The position numbers and the translations under genes were made by a program. The notes beneath the pieces were generated by a model. That model had not been told where the DNA came from, made no database searches, and saw nothing but the letters and a program-made list of their open reading frames with translations. This document shows, in pieces, positions 28,882 through 37,217 of a DNA stretch of 64,000 nt (the stretch's first letter is position 1; each line of letters begins with the position of its first letter). The stretch comes from Streptomyces bauhiniae (GTDB lineage Bacteria > Actinomycetota > Actinomycetes > Streptomycetales > Streptomycetaceae): NCBI RefSeq assembly GCF_004784475.1, contig NZ_SRRT01000002.1:806001-870000 (forward strand), written 5' to 3'.

Positions 28882-29126
28882 CGGCCGCCCCCGTACCGGC
28901 GCTCGAAGCGCTCGACGCGGCCGGCGGTGTCCAGCACACGGGCGGTGCCGGTGTAGAAGGGGTGGCTCGCCGAGGAGACCTCGACGTCGACCACCGGGTA
29001 GACGTTGCCGTCCTCCCACTCCACGCTGCGCTCGCTGGTCATGGTGGACCGGGTGAGAAAGGCGAACCCGGCCGCGCGGTCACGGAAGACGACGGGTGCG
29101 TACGGCGGGTGGATACCGGTTTTCAT
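28878..29126 (-). CDS. rpmE: 50S ribosomal protein L31 type B, cysteine-free
   Basis: 82 residues, [20 protein letters not shown] onward, then [27 protein letters not shown]. This is type B L31 (rpmE2/ykrE-type), which lacks the four zinc ligands. It overlaps the COG0523 gene start by ATGA, so translation is likely coupled. 28 bases downstream of rpmG. Confidence 0.93.
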   Translation of the reverse strand: MKTGIHPPYAPVVFRDRAAGFAFLTRSTMTSERSVEWEDGNVYPVVDVEVSSASHPFYTGTARVLDTAGRVERFERRYGGGR

Positions 29127-29154
29127 GGCGGATTCCTCTCCTGGTGGGGGCGGT

Positions 29155-29319
29155 TCAGCGCTCTTCGCGGAAGTCGACGTGCCGGCGCACGGCCGGGTCG
29201 TACTTGCGCAGGGTCATGCGGTCGGGGTCGTTCCGCCGGTTCTTCCGGGTCACGTACGTGTAGCCGGTGCCGGCGGTGGAGCGGAGCTTGATGATCGGGC
29301 GGATCTCGTTGCGAGCCAT
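29155..29319 (-). CDS. rpmG: 50S ribosomal protein L33, cysteine-free paralogue
   Basis: 54 residues, [20 protein letters not shown] onward, with [18 protein letters not shown]. The four Cys of C-plus L33 are absent. First gene of the minus-strand zinc-sparing operon. The Zur-like box lies 12 bases upstream of its ATG. TATGCT (29326-29331) lies 6 bases before the start, so the transcript is probably leaderless. Confidence 0.93.
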   Translation of the reverse strand: MARNEIRPIIKLRSTAGTGYTYVTRKNRRNDPDRMTLRKYDPAVRRHVDFREER

Positions 29320-29325
29320 AGGGGT

Positions 29326-29356
29326 AGCATACGACAACGATTTTCATTACCGACAA
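29326..29356. promoter_or_regulatory. Zur-like box in the divergent ribosomal-protein promoter
   Basis: On the minus strand TGAAAAT-C-GTTGTCG (29332-29346) matches the left 7 bases of the actinobacterial 7-1-7 Zur palindrome (TGAAAATGATTTTCA) exactly and the right half partly. It lies between TTGTCG (29351-29356) and TATGCT (29326-29331), a 19-base-spaced rpmG promoter. Repressor binding would block both divergent operons. The Zur assignment rests on box similarity and gene content. Confidence 0.72.
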
Positions 29357-29395
29357 GGGCCGTCAACGGCGATCCTGGAACGGAGCAGCCCCACC

Positions 29396-29632
29396 ATGTC
29401 CGCCCACTGCCAACTCACCGGCGCCAAACCAGGCTTCGGCAACCGCATCTCCCACTCGCACCGCCGCACCCCGCGCCGCTTCGACCCCAACATCCAGCGC
29501 AAGCGGTACTGGCTGCCCATCGAGGGCCGCCACATCCGGCTGACCCTCAGCGCACGGGCGGTCAGGACGGTGGACGCCATCGGCGTCGAAGCCGCCGTGG
29601 CACGCATCCGGGCCCGAGGAGGAAATGTCTGA
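29396..29632 (+). CDS. rpmB: 50S ribosomal protein L28, zinc-ligand-poor paralogue
   Basis: 78 residues, [20 protein letters not shown] onward. L28 core: [20 protein letters not shown] and [16 protein letters not shown]. One Cys remains (residue 5) where C-plus L28 proteins have CxxC pairs, so it is the zinc-free form. Divergent from rpmG and overlapping rpsN by one base. Confidence 0.93.
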   Translation: MSAHCQLTGAKPGFGNRISHSHRRTPRRFDPNIQRKRYWLPIEGRHIRLTLSARAVRTVDAIGVEAAVARIRARGGNV

Positions 29633-29937
29633 TGGCGAAGAAGAGCAAGATCGCCAAGAACGACGACCGCCGGCGCACCGTCGAGCGGTACGCGGCACGC
29701 CGGGCCGAGCTGAAGGAGATCATCCGCAGGCCGTCCTCCACACCGACCGAACGCGAAGCAGCACAGCGGGAGTTGAGCCGTCAGCCACGGGACGCCAGCG
29801 CGACCCGCGTACGCAACCGCGACAGCGTGGACGGCCGTCCGCGCGGCCACCTCCGGAAGTTCGGCCTCTCCCGGGTGAACGTCCGGCAGCAGGCGCACGC
29901 CGGATTCCTGCCGGGGGTGCGCAAGTCGTCCTGGTGA
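29632..29937 (+). CDS. rpsN: 30S ribosomal protein S14, cysteine-free long form
   Basis: 101 residues, [20 protein letters not shown] onward, ending [11 protein letters not shown]. This is the long, zinc-independent S14 (about 101 residues) rather than the 61-residue zinc-binding S14. It has no Cys. ATG overlaps the rpmB stop (TGATG). Completes the zinc-sparing set. Confidence 0.95.
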   Translation: MAKKSKIAKNDDRRRTVERYAARRAELKEIIRRPSSTPTEREAAQRELSRQPRDASATRVRNRDSVDGRPRGHLRKFGLSRVNVRQQAHAGFLPGVRKSSW

Positions 29938-29943
29938 CGAGGA

Positions 29944-29973
29944 GGAGCCGCGACGGACCCCCGTCGCGGCTCC
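29944..29973 (+). terminator. Terminator after rpsN
   Basis: A perfect 13-bp stem (GGAGCCGCGACGG and complement) closes a 4-base ACCC loop 6 bases after the rpsN stop. Confidence 0.85.
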
Positions 29974-30044
29974 ACGGCCGAGGCACCCCGAGCGCCTATC
30001 GTCACCCGAGGTGACCATGCCGACCGCGAACAGAGGGGCTCCCG

Positions 30045-30722
30045 GTGCATCGCTGGCTCTCCGAACGGCGCCGCTCCTCGGCGAGCGTGCTCGTCGCGGC
30101 CTGCACCGCGGCGGTCCTCTCGCTGCTCGTCCTCACCGGCCACGCGGTGGAGCTGTCCGCCGGGGACATCGGCGTACTGTCGCTGTTCGCCTACCTGTTG
30201 CCCTATCTCGCGCTCACCCTCGGCGCGTTCTCCACCGCCTCCCCGGAGCGCATCCGCTCCTGGGCCGAGCGGGACAGCCGGGGCACGGTGCTCCAGCGGT
30301 ACGTCATCGGCACCGCGCCCGGTCCGGGGGTGTCGCTGTTCATCGCGGCGGCCGCGCTGGCGGTCGCGGTGGTGTGGCTGCCCGGCCACCTCGGTACGAC
30401 GTTCCCCGCGGTCCCCCGCGTCCTGGTCGCCCTCGCCCTCGTCGCCGTCGCCTGGGTCTGCGTGGCCGTGTCCTTCGCGGTCACCTTCCAGGCCGACGAC
30501 ATCGTGGAGGGCGACAGCGCGCTGGACTTCCCCGGCCCCGATTCCCCGCTCTGGGGCGACTACATGTACTTCGCGCTGTCGGTCATGACGACCTTCGGCG
30601 CCACCGACGTGAGCGTGACCTCGCGGCCGATGCGGCGCACCGTGTCGGCAAACTCGGTCATCGCGTTCGTGTTCAACACCGTGACGGTGGCGAGCCTGGT
30701 CTCCGCGCTGACGGCAGGCTGA
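30045..30722 (+). CDS. DUF1345 membrane protein
   Basis: 225 residues with about five membrane helices (residues 12-32, 40-62, 95-115, 125-150, 200-222). [20 protein letters not shown] is the DUF1345 signature near the C terminus and resembles ion-channel pore-loop regions. No function is established. GTG 30045 follows GGGGCTCCCG, a weak ribosome site. Confidence 0.82.
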   Translation: MHRWLSERRRSSASVLVAACTAAVLSLLVLTGHAVELSAGDIGVLSLFAYLLPYLALTLGAFSTASPERIRSWAERDSRGTVLQRYVIGTAPGPGVSLFIAAAALAVAVVWLPGHLGTTFPAVPRVLVALALVAVAWVCVAVSFAVTFQADDIVEGDSALDFPGPDSPLWGDYMYFALSVMTTFGATDVSVTSRPMRRTVSANSVIAFVFNTVTVASLVSALTAG

Positions 30723-30778
30723 ACACCCCTGTGCCGGACCGCTGTCGCTGCTGGTCAGCGGGGGCGTAGGGGATCGAG

Positions 30779-30812
30779 ATTGGCCGATTGACCTAGCCGA
30801 ATCGGCCGATTG
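30779..30812. promoter_or_regulatory. Paired operator-like repeats upstream of the acyl-CoA ligase
   Basis: GGCCGATTG occurs at 30782-30790 and 30804-30812, 22 bases apart (two helical turns). The second lies in the perfect palindrome AATCGGCCGATT (30800-30811). A second imperfect palindrome, GGTTGGTCTAGGCAACC, lies at about 30871-30887. The 248-base region has no gene and is probably the ligase promoter. Confidence 0.55.
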
Positions 30813-30970
30813 TCGACGTTCGCGGCCGCGAAGTTGGCGCTGTCCCCACGGGCGTCCTAGAGTCGACTTGGTTGGTCTAGGCAACCTTATTCGGGAACCT
30901 TCCCGTCCCCCCACAGCACAACAGCAACAACCGGCCGGGCCCCCGCACGCCCCGGCCCAGGAGGACCCCC

Positions 30971-32509
30971 ATGCCCGACGTCGCCGCCCCACGCTTCCGC
31001 AACCCCGTGGAGGACATCCTCGACGCCCTGGCGGAGAACCCCGGACGCGAGGCCCTCGTTCACGGTGAACACCGGCTGTCCGCAGGGGAGTTGCGCGATC
31101 TGGTGCATCGGATGGCGTGGGCCATGCAGGCTCAGGGGATCGAGCGCGGCCAGACCGTCACCCTGCTCAGCGGCAACCTCCCCGAGGCGATCGCGGTGCG
31201 TTACGCCGCCAACCTGATCGGCGCTCAGGTCAACCACCTGTACAGCAAGCTCTCCGCCGAGGTGCAGACCGCGATCGTCGCCGACGTGGAGACACGGGCC
31301 CTCGTGGTCGACCCCCGGCTGGCCGACCGGGCCGCGGAGATCACCGCTTCGGTGCCGGTCAAGTCGGTGCTGACGCTGGGCCGTTGCGACAGCGCGGACG
31401 ACCTGCTGGCGCTGGCCGCAGCGCAGTCCGCCGAGCCGTTCCCGAGCCGGGCGGAACCGGACGACATCTGCGGCATCCGCCACACCGGCGGCACCACCGG
31501 CCACCCCAAGGGCATCTGCACGACCTTCCGTCAGGTCCAGGAGACCCGCTCCGCGCGTCCGGTCACCGGTGAAGAGACCGGCGAACACCGGCAGTTGGTC
31601 GCCACGACCATCGCCCACGCGGCCGGGATGCTCGCCGACGCGGTACTGGAGACCGGCGGCACAGTGGTCCTGCTGGACGACTTCGAGCCGGGCGAGGTGC
31701 TGCGTACCGTCGAGCGCGAGCGCATCACCCACATGTGGCTCCTGCCGCCGCTGCTCTACCAGTTGCTCGACCACCCCGACATGGCGCACACCGACACCTC
31801 GGGCCTGCGCCAGGTCCTCTACGGCGGCTGCCAGTCCTCCCCCGCCCGCATCGCCGACGCCGTACGCCGTCTCGGCCCGGTGCTGATGCAGGGGTACGGG
31901 CAGAACGAGGGCGGGCTCATCAGCGTGCTGCCCCCTAAGGACCACGACCCGGACGACCCCGCGCTGCTGCGTACCGCCGGAAAGATCCTGCCGGGCGTCG
32001 ACGTGGAGATCCGGGACGCCGACGGCAACGTCCTCCCGGACGGCGAGCACGGCGAGATCTGCGTCCGCTCCGCCATGGTCATGCAGGGCTACTGGAAGCA
32101 GCCGCAGCTCACCGCCGAGGTGCTCCAGGACGGCTGGCTGCACACCGGTGACGTCGGTTTCCGCGACGACGCGGGCTATCTCACCGTGGTCGACCGCCTC
32201 AAGGACATGATCGTCGTGGTCGGCGGCCATGTGTACACCACCGAGCTGGAGGACCTCCTCAACACCCACCCGGACGTCCTGCAGAGCGCGGTCTTCGGCG
32301 TCCGCGACGAGGACCGCATGGAGCGCGTCCACGCCGCCGTACTCCTCGCCCCAGGCGCCACCACGACCGCCGACGACCTCCGCGCGCTGGTACGGGCGGA
32401 GCGCGGCGCGATGTACGAGCCGGCCCGGATCACCTTCCCGTCCGCGCTGCCCCTGACGGACGTCGGCAAGCCCGACAAGAAGGAGCTGCGCCGCCTCGCG
32501 ACGGTCTGA
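30971..32509 (+). CDS. Acyl-CoA ligase (ANL superfamily)
   Basis: 512 residues. AMP-binding P-loop HTGGTTGHPKGICTTFRQVQ, adenylate motif GYGQNEGG, ribose-binding LHTGDVGFRDDAGYLTVVDR, and the C-terminal catalytic Lys in LTDVGKPDKKELRRL. These are hallmarks of fatty acid/aryl-CoA ligases. It activates a carboxylic acid with ATP and CoA. The chain length or ring specificity is not readable. It precedes a MarR-MFS pair and ends in its own terminator. Confidence 0.92.
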   Translation: MPDVAAPRFRNPVEDILDALAENPGREALVHGEHRLSAGELRDLVHRMAWAMQAQGIERGQTVTLLSGNLPEAIAVRYAANLIGAQVNHLYSKLSAEVQTAIVADVETRALVVDPRLADRAAEITASVPVKSVLTLGRCDSADDLLALAAAQSAEPFPSRAEPDDICGIRHTGGTTGHPKGICTTFRQVQETRSARPVTGEETGEHRQLVATTIAHAAGMLADAVLETGGTVVLLDDFEPGEVLRTVERERITHMWLLPPLLYQLLDHPDMAHTDTSGLRQVLYGGCQSSPARIADAVRRLGPVLMQGYGQNEGGLISVLPPKDHDPDDPALLRTAGKILPGVDVEIRDADGNVLPDGEHGEICVRSAMVMQGYWKQPQLTAEVLQDGWLHTGDVGFRDDAGYLTVVDRLKDMIVVVGGHVYTTELEDLLNTHPDVLQSAVFGVRDEDRMERVHAAVLLAPGATTTADDLRALVRAERGAMYEPARITFPSALPLTDVGKPDKKELRRLATV

Positions 32510-32517
32510 CCCTTCAG

Positions 32518-32542
32518 CGGGCCGCTCCCTGGGGGCGGCCCG
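32518..32542 (+). terminator. Terminator after the acyl-CoA ligase
   Basis: CGGGCCGC (32518-32525) pairs with GCGGCCCG (32535-32542) over a 9-base loop directly after the stop codon and before the marR promoter. Confidence 0.7.
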
Positions 32543-32545
32543 ATA

Positions 32546-32575
32546 TTGCACAGCCTGGGCTGCGCAAGTTAGCCT
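32546..32575 (+). promoter_or_regulatory. MarR-type autoregulatory operator and promoter
   Basis: TTGCACAGCC (32546-32555) and GGCTGCGCAA (32558-32567) form a 10-bp inverted repeat with one mismatch and a 2-base centre, a MarR-type palindrome. TTGCAC as -35 and TAGCCT (32570-32575) as -10 are 18 bases apart. Six bases lie between the -10 and ATG 32582, so the mRNA is probably leaderless and the operator covers the promoter. Confidence 0.8.
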
Positions 32576-32581
32576 GTACAT

Positions 32582-33037
32582 ATGACCGAGATCGCTGACA
32601 CCACCGGTGTGTCCGAATCCGCCGTACACGCCGCGCACGAGTTCCGCGTGGTGTTCAGCCGGCTGCGCCGGCGGATGCGGGAGAGCTACGACCCCGGAGA
32701 CCTGACCCCGTCCCAGACGTCCGTGCTGAGCCGGCTGGACAAGGACGGGGAGGCGTCGGTCAGTGACCTGGCCGCCGCCGAGCGGGTGCGGCACCAGTCG
32801 GTGGCCGCCACCGTGGCCGTACTGGAGGAGCGCGCGCTGGTGTCCCGGCGGCCGGACCCCTCCGACGGGCGGCGCCAGTTGGTGTTCGTCACCGACAGCG
32901 GGCACGCCTTCCTGGAGGACCGCAGGCGGGCCGGGGAGGGCTGGCTGACCCGCGCGCTGGAGGACCAGTGCACGGAGGACGAGCGGCGGACCCTGCTGGA
33001 GGCGGCGGCCATACTGGACCGGGTCGTCCGCTCGTGA
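32582..33037 (+). CDS. MarR family transcriptional regulator
   Basis: 151 residues. The winged HTH spans about 35-115: LTPSQTSVLSRLDKDGEASV, SDLAAAERVRHQSVAATVAV (recognition helix) and VSRRPDPSDGRRQLV (wing). Probably autoregulates through the operator at 32546-32567 and controls the coupled MFS exporter gene, whose GTG overlaps its stop (GTGA). The inducer is unknown. Confidence 0.93.
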   Translation: MTEIADTTGVSESAVHAAHEFRVVFSRLRRRMRESYDPGDLTPSQTSVLSRLDKDGEASVSDLAAAERVRHQSVAATVAVLEERALVSRRPDPSDGRRQLVFVTDSGHAFLEDRRRAGEGWLTRALEDQCTEDERRTLLEAAAILDRVVRS

Positions 33038-34473
33038 CCCTGCGCCAACTGCTGCCCCGGCGGGCGAAGAAGAGCGACGGCTTCGACCGGCGCCTGCTCG
33101 CCCCCATGATGCTGGGCTCCGTACTCAACCCGGTCAACTCCTCCGTCCTCTCGGTCTCCCTGGTGCCGATCGGCGCCGCCTTCGGGGCACCGCCCGCGCA
33201 GACCGCCTGGCTGGTCTCCGCCCTGTATCTGGCCACGTCCATCGGCCAGCCGGTCGTGGGCCGGCTGATCGACCTCTTCGGGCCGCGCCGGCTGTTCCTG
33301 GTGGGCACCGCGCTCACCGGTGTCGCGGGTGTCGTGGGGATGCTCGCCCCGAACCTCGGCGTGCTCATCGCCGCCCGCGTCCTGCTCGGCTTCGGTACCT
33401 GTTCCGGCTATCCGGCCGCCATGTACCTGATCCGCAGCGAGGCCCGGCGCACCGGCCAGGAGAGCCCGACGGGCGTACTCACCGCGCTCGCCGTCACCAC
33501 CCAGACCGTCGCCGTGATCGGCCCCAGCCTCGGCGGACTGCTGATCGGTGTCGGCGGCTGGCGCGCCACCCTCGCCGTCAACATCCCGCTCGCCCTGGTC
33601 GGCCTGTACCTCGGCGCCCGCCGCCTCCCCGTCACCCCACCGGCACCCCGTACCGAGGACCGGCACCCGCTCGCCGCACTGGACCTGCCCGGCATGGGCC
33701 TCTTCGCCGCGGCCCTGGTCTGCCTGCTCCTCTTCCTCATGGAACCCGGCGCCGCCCAGTGGTACCTGCCGGTCCTGACCGTTCTCGCGTCGGCGGCCTT
33801 CGCCCGACGGGAGCTGCGGACCCCGCAGCCCTTCATCGACCTGCGCGTCCTGAGCGGCAACCTCCCCCTGCTGGCCACCTACGCCCGCTCGCTGCTCGCC
33901 TACATCGTCAGCTACGCCTTCCTGTACGGGTACACCCAGTGGCTGGAAGAGGGCCGGGGACTGTCGGCCTCCCAGGCGGGACTGGTCCAACTCCCGCTGT
34001 TCGCCACCGCGTTGGTGGTCTCGACGCTCACCGGGCGCCGGCAGGCCATCCGCGCCAAGCTCCTGGTGGGCTCGGTCGGCCAGCTCGCCGCGTGCGCGCT
34101 GCTGCTGACGCTGACCGACGCGAGCCCGGTGTGGATGCTGCTGGCCGTCGTGTTCGTGCTCGGCGTGCCGCAGGGCCTGAACGGCCTCGCCCTGCAGAAC
34201 TCCGTGTTCCACCAGGCGGACCCCGAGCGGATGGGCTCCTCCGCCGGGCTGCTGCGCACCTTCGGCTACCTCGGCGCGATCGTCGCCTCCGCCGCGAGCG
34301 GCGCCCTCTTCGGACAGCGCGCCGACACCGGCGGACTGCACCACCTCTCCTGGCTGATGCTCGCCGTCAGCGCCCTCTTCCTCGCCGTGACCGTCGCCGA
34401 CCGCTCCCTGCGCGGCCTCGGCGCCGGCCAGGGCGAACCCGTACCCGAACGAACCCGTGAGGACCAGACGTGA
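33034..34473 (+). CDS. MFS drug exporter, DHA2-like
   Basis: 479 residues with about 14 membrane segments. MFS signatures: VGRLIDLFGPRRLFLVGT (between TM2 and TM3) and GFGTCSGYPAAMYLIRSEAR (TM4/5 region). GTG 33034 overlaps the marR stop, so translation is coupled. MarR-MFS pairs usually export the toxin that relieves repression. Substrate unknown. Confidence 0.9.
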   Translation: MTLRQLLPRRAKKSDGFDRRLLAPMMLGSVLNPVNSSVLSVSLVPIGAAFGAPPAQTAWLVSALYLATSIGQPVVGRLIDLFGPRRLFLVGTALTGVAGVVGMLAPNLGVLIAARVLLGFGTCSGYPAAMYLIRSEARRTGQESPTGVLTALAVTTQTVAVIGPSLGGLLIGVGGWRATLAVNIPLALVGLYLGARRLPVTPPAPRTEDRHPLAALDLPGMGLFAAALVCLLLFLMEPGAAQWYLPVLTVLASAAFARRELRTPQPFIDLRVLSGNLPLLATYARSLLAYIVSYAFLYGYTQWLEEGRGLSASQAGLVQLPLFATALVVSTLTGRRQAIRAKLLVGSVGQLAACALLLTLTDASPVWMLLAVVFVLGVPQGLNGLALQNSVFHQADPERMGSSAGLLRTFGYLGAIVASAASGALFGQRADTGGLHHLSWLMLAVSALFLAVTVADRSLRGLGAGQGEPVPERTREDQT

Positions 34474-34586
34474 CCAAGTCCGCCCTGCTCGTGATGGACA
34501 TCCAGCAGGCCATCACCGAGCGCGTACCCGACCCGGGTTCATCGTGGGCTCGCGGCGGCGGCATCGGCAATCCGGGCCCGTCCTGA
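34470..34586 (+). pseudogene. N-terminal stub of an isochorismatase-family hydrolase
   Basis: GTG 34470 overlaps the MFS stop (GTGA), and the first 22 residues, VTKSALLVMDIQQAITERVP, match the N terminus of cysteine hydrolases, including the catalytic Asp in MDIQ. After DP the frame changes to unrelated Gly/Ser-rich residues and stops at 34584-34586, directly against the convergent PP2C stop. The Lys and Cys of the triad are missing. It is a deleted gene stub, originally the third gene of the marR operon. Confidence 0.78.
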
Positions 34587-36785
34587 CTACTCGCCCGTCG
34601 CCGTGAGGACCAGCACCGCCTGGTCGTCGTCGATGTCGTGGCCGCCCGTGAAGACGCGTACGGCCTCGGTCAGCGAGTCGATCAGGCGCCCTGCGGCGGG
34701 CGGGCGGGGCGAGCCGGCGAGGGCCTGGGCCACGCGTACGTCGCCGAACTGCTCGCCGTCCGGGGCGCGGGCCTCGGTGAGGCCGTCGGTGTAGAGCAAC
34801 AGGCTCTCGTTCGGGCGCAGTTGGAGCCGACGCGGGCTCACGTGCGGGTCGGGTGCCACGCCCAGGAGGAGCCCGGAGGCGTCCACCGCGCGCACGGTGT
34901 TCCCGGCGTCGATGACAAGGGGTGCGGTGTGACCGGCCCGGATCAGCTCGATGTCCAGGCCCGCCGGGGTCGGGGTGAGCTGCCCGTAGACGAGCGTGAC
35001 GAAGCCCGTGCCGTGGCTGCCGGGGCGGTCGCACAGCGCGCGGTTGACGGCCTCGACCACGGCCTGCGGGCCGGGCAGCAGCGGGGCGACCGCCCGGGCG
35101 GTGTGCCGTACCAGGGCGGTGGTGGTCGCGGCGGTCGCGCCGCGGCCGCACACGTCGCCGAGCATGAACGCCCACCGGCCGTCCCGCAGCGGGAAGACGT
35201 CGTAGAAGTCGCCGCCGATGTCGAGTCCCTCGCCGGCCGGGTGGTAGTACGTGCCCACGTCGGCGCCCGGCACGTCGGGGACGCCGGGCAGCAGCAGGCC
35301 GGCCTGGAGGTCGCGGGCGAGGGTGACCCGGTGCGTGTACTGGCGGGCGTTGCGGGCGGCGGAGGACGCCCGGCGGGCGAGTTCCTCGGCCAGCGCGACG
35401 GTGTGCCCGTCGAAGGTGTGGTCGCCGACGCTCAGCAGGGTCATGGTGCCGAAGGTGTGACCCCGGTCGAGCAGCGGGACGCACAGGTAGCCGGTGACGC
35501 CCAGGTCGTGCCAGGGCCCCGGCCCGGTCGGCGTGCGGCGGGCGACCTCGCTGACCCCGGAGGCCAGCACCCGGGCCACCGCGTCGTCGGCGGCGTCGTA
35601 GACCGGGATGTGGGAGGCGAGCAGCGCGCCGCGCTCGGCGTCCGGGGCGGCGGTCGCGATACGGCGTACGCGGCCGGACTCCACGATGTCGACCGCGCAC
35701 AGCGGGGCCAGGGTGGGGGTGCACGCCTCGGCGAGGCGCTGGAGGGTCTGGGCCGCGTCCAGGTCGTAGGCCAGGGAGGTGCTGGCGTCCAGCAGGAAGG
35801 CGAGGTCGGCGCGGGCGGCCCTCTCGCGGGCCTCGGCGGCCTGCCGGGCCTGCTCGGCCTGGTGGCGTTCGATGGCCAGCGCGGCGGTGCCCGCGAAGAT
35901 CCGGGCGAGCGCGAGGTCGTTGTCCTGGGGCGAGCGGGGCGTGCGGTGGTACATGGCGAAGGTGCCGAGCAGCGATCCGTCGCGGGCCAGCACCGGGGTG
36001 GACCAGCAGGCGGCGAGCCCGGCCTTCTCGGCCAGCTCCCGGAAGTCGTCCCAGTACGCGTGCGTGGCGATGTCGGAGACGATCACGCTCTGCCGGCGGT
36101 GGGCGGCCGTGCCGCAGGAGCCCACGCCCTCACCGGCGGCGATGCCGTCGATGGCCTGGTTGTAGAAGTCGGGCAGGCTGGGGGCGGCGCCGTGGCGCAG
36201 GTGGCGGCCGTCGGCGTCGGCGAGCAGCACCGACACCAGCACCTCCTCGGGCGCCAGGTCCTCGATGACCCGCGCCATGCCGTGCAGCACATCGGCCAGC
36301 GGGGCCTGGCGGGCGATCTGCTCCAGCAGCGCCGCCTGCTCGGCCGTGAGCCGCTGGGCCTGTCTGACCTGCGTGGTCTCGATGCCGAGGACGCGTACGC
36401 CGGTGACGTTGCCGCCGGCGTCGAGCCGGGGCTCGTAGGTGAAGTCGAAGAAGGTCTCGCGGGCGTCGGGGCCGGAGCCGAGCAGCACCCGGCGGTCCCG
36501 GCCGGTGACGGACTGGCCGGTGCGGTAGACCCGGTCCAGCAGGCCGATGAGGCCCTGGTCGGCGAGTTCCGGCAGCAGTTCCGCGAGCGGCAGGCCGGTG
36601 CGGGCGCGCTCGGTGCCGCCGATCGCGGCGAAGAACGCCGGGTTCGCGGACTCCAGCATGTGCGCCGGTCCGGCGAGGGAGGCGAAGACGGCCGTCGAGT
36701 GCCCGAAGAGCGCGCGCAGATCGTCGTCCTGGCCGCCTCCCGACGGGCCTGGCTCGGGCTGGTTCAGCCCTGATACGCGCGTCAT
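34587..36785 (-). CDS. SpoIIE-like PP2C phosphatase with PAS and GAF sensors
   Basis: 732 residues. PAS domain about 25-145 (FGHSTAVFASLAGPAHMLES), two GAF domains about 155-320 and 335-490 (first contains VGSCGTAAHRRQSVIVSDIA), linker helix, and SpoIIE phosphatase from about 505 (YYHPAGEGLDIGGDFYDVFP, FMLGDVCGRGATAATTTALV, LLYTDGLTEAR, DDDQAVLVL), with metal-binding Asp at each motif. It probably dephosphorylates the partner STAS protein encoded upstream, whose stop overlaps its ATG as ATGA. Confidence 0.94.
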   Translation of the reverse strand: MTRVSGLNQPEPGPSGGGQDDDLRALFGHSTAVFASLAGPAHMLESANPAFFAAIGGTERARTGLPLAELLPELADQGLIGLLDRVYRTGQSVTGRDRRVLLGSGPDARETFFDFTYEPRLDAGGNVTGVRVLGIETTQVRQAQRLTAEQAALLEQIARQAPLADVLHGMARVIEDLAPEEVLVSVLLADADGRHLRHGAAPSLPDFYNQAIDGIAAGEGVGSCGTAAHRRQSVIVSDIATHAYWDDFRELAEKAGLAACWSTPVLARDGSLLGTFAMYHRTPRSPQDNDLALARIFAGTAALAIERHQAEQARQAAEARERAARADLAFLLDASTSLAYDLDAAQTLQRLAEACTPTLAPLCAVDIVESGRVRRIATAAPDAERGALLASHIPVYDAADDAVARVLASGVSEVARRTPTGPGPWHDLGVTGYLCVPLLDRGHTFGTMTLLSVGDHTFDGHTVALAEELARRASSAARNARQYTHRVTLARDLQAGLLLPGVPDVPGADVGTYYHPAGEGLDIGGDFYDVFPLRDGRWAFMLGDVCGRGATAATTTALVRHTARAVAPLLPGPQAVVEAVNRALCDRPGSHGTGFVTLVYGQLTPTPAGLDIELIRAGHTAPLVIDAGNTVRAVDASGLLLGVAPDPHVSPRRLQLRPNESLLLYTDGLTEARAPDGEQFGDVRVAQALAGSPRPPAAGRLIDSLTEAVRVFTGGHDIDDDQAVLVLTATGE

Positions 36786-37177
36786 GCGCTCCGCTCCTCG
36801 TTCTGTTGGACCGCCGAGACGACGCCACGTCCGTCCGAGCCTGCGGCAAGCGCCTCAGCAGCGTCCTTGTGCACGGAGAAGAGCTGGTCCAAACCTGTCA
36901 GGGTGAACAGACGTGACACCGAGGCGGGTACGGCCGCCAGGCGCAGGGCCCGCTGCTCGGCGATGAGCCGCTGGTAGAGGCGGAGCAGGGCGCTGATCCC
37001 GGAGGAGTCGCAGAAGGTCAGGGCGGCGCAGTCGACCACGACCGGCAGCGTCCCCGTCGATCCGTTCAGTTCGTCGTCGGCAGCCTCGTGCAGTTGCACC
37101 ACGCTGTCGAAGTCCAGTTCACCGCACAGCACGAACAGCACGCCCAGCGCGTGCTGCCTCACATCCACCGAGAACAC
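36782..37177 (-). CDS. STAS-domain anti-sigma factor antagonist
   Basis: 131 residues from GTG 37177, or 128 from GTG 37168, which has better spacing to CGAGGG. The STAS fold includes VVVDCAALTFCDSSGISALL, with the phospho-acceptor Ser in the D-S-S-G motif. It probably binds an anti-sigma kinase when dephosphorylated by the coupled PP2C (ATGA overlap). No kinase or sigma gene is in the window, so the cognate partner is elsewhere. Confidence 0.9.
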   Translation of the reverse strand: MFSVDVRQHALGVLFVLCGELDFDSVVQLHEAADDELNGSTGTLPVVVDCAALTFCDSSGISALLRLYQRLIAEQRALRLAAVPASVSRLFTLTGLDQLFSVHKDAAEALAAGSDGRGVVSAVQQNEERSA

Positions 37178-37217
37178 CCTCGTTGCCTTCCACTCGGCTA
37201 CCGCCGCCTGCCTTTCG

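Noticed and set aside
32968..33033. Upstream ATG for the MFS exporter
   Set aside because: It lies inside marR in another frame; the GTGA overlap at 33034 gives a sensible start.
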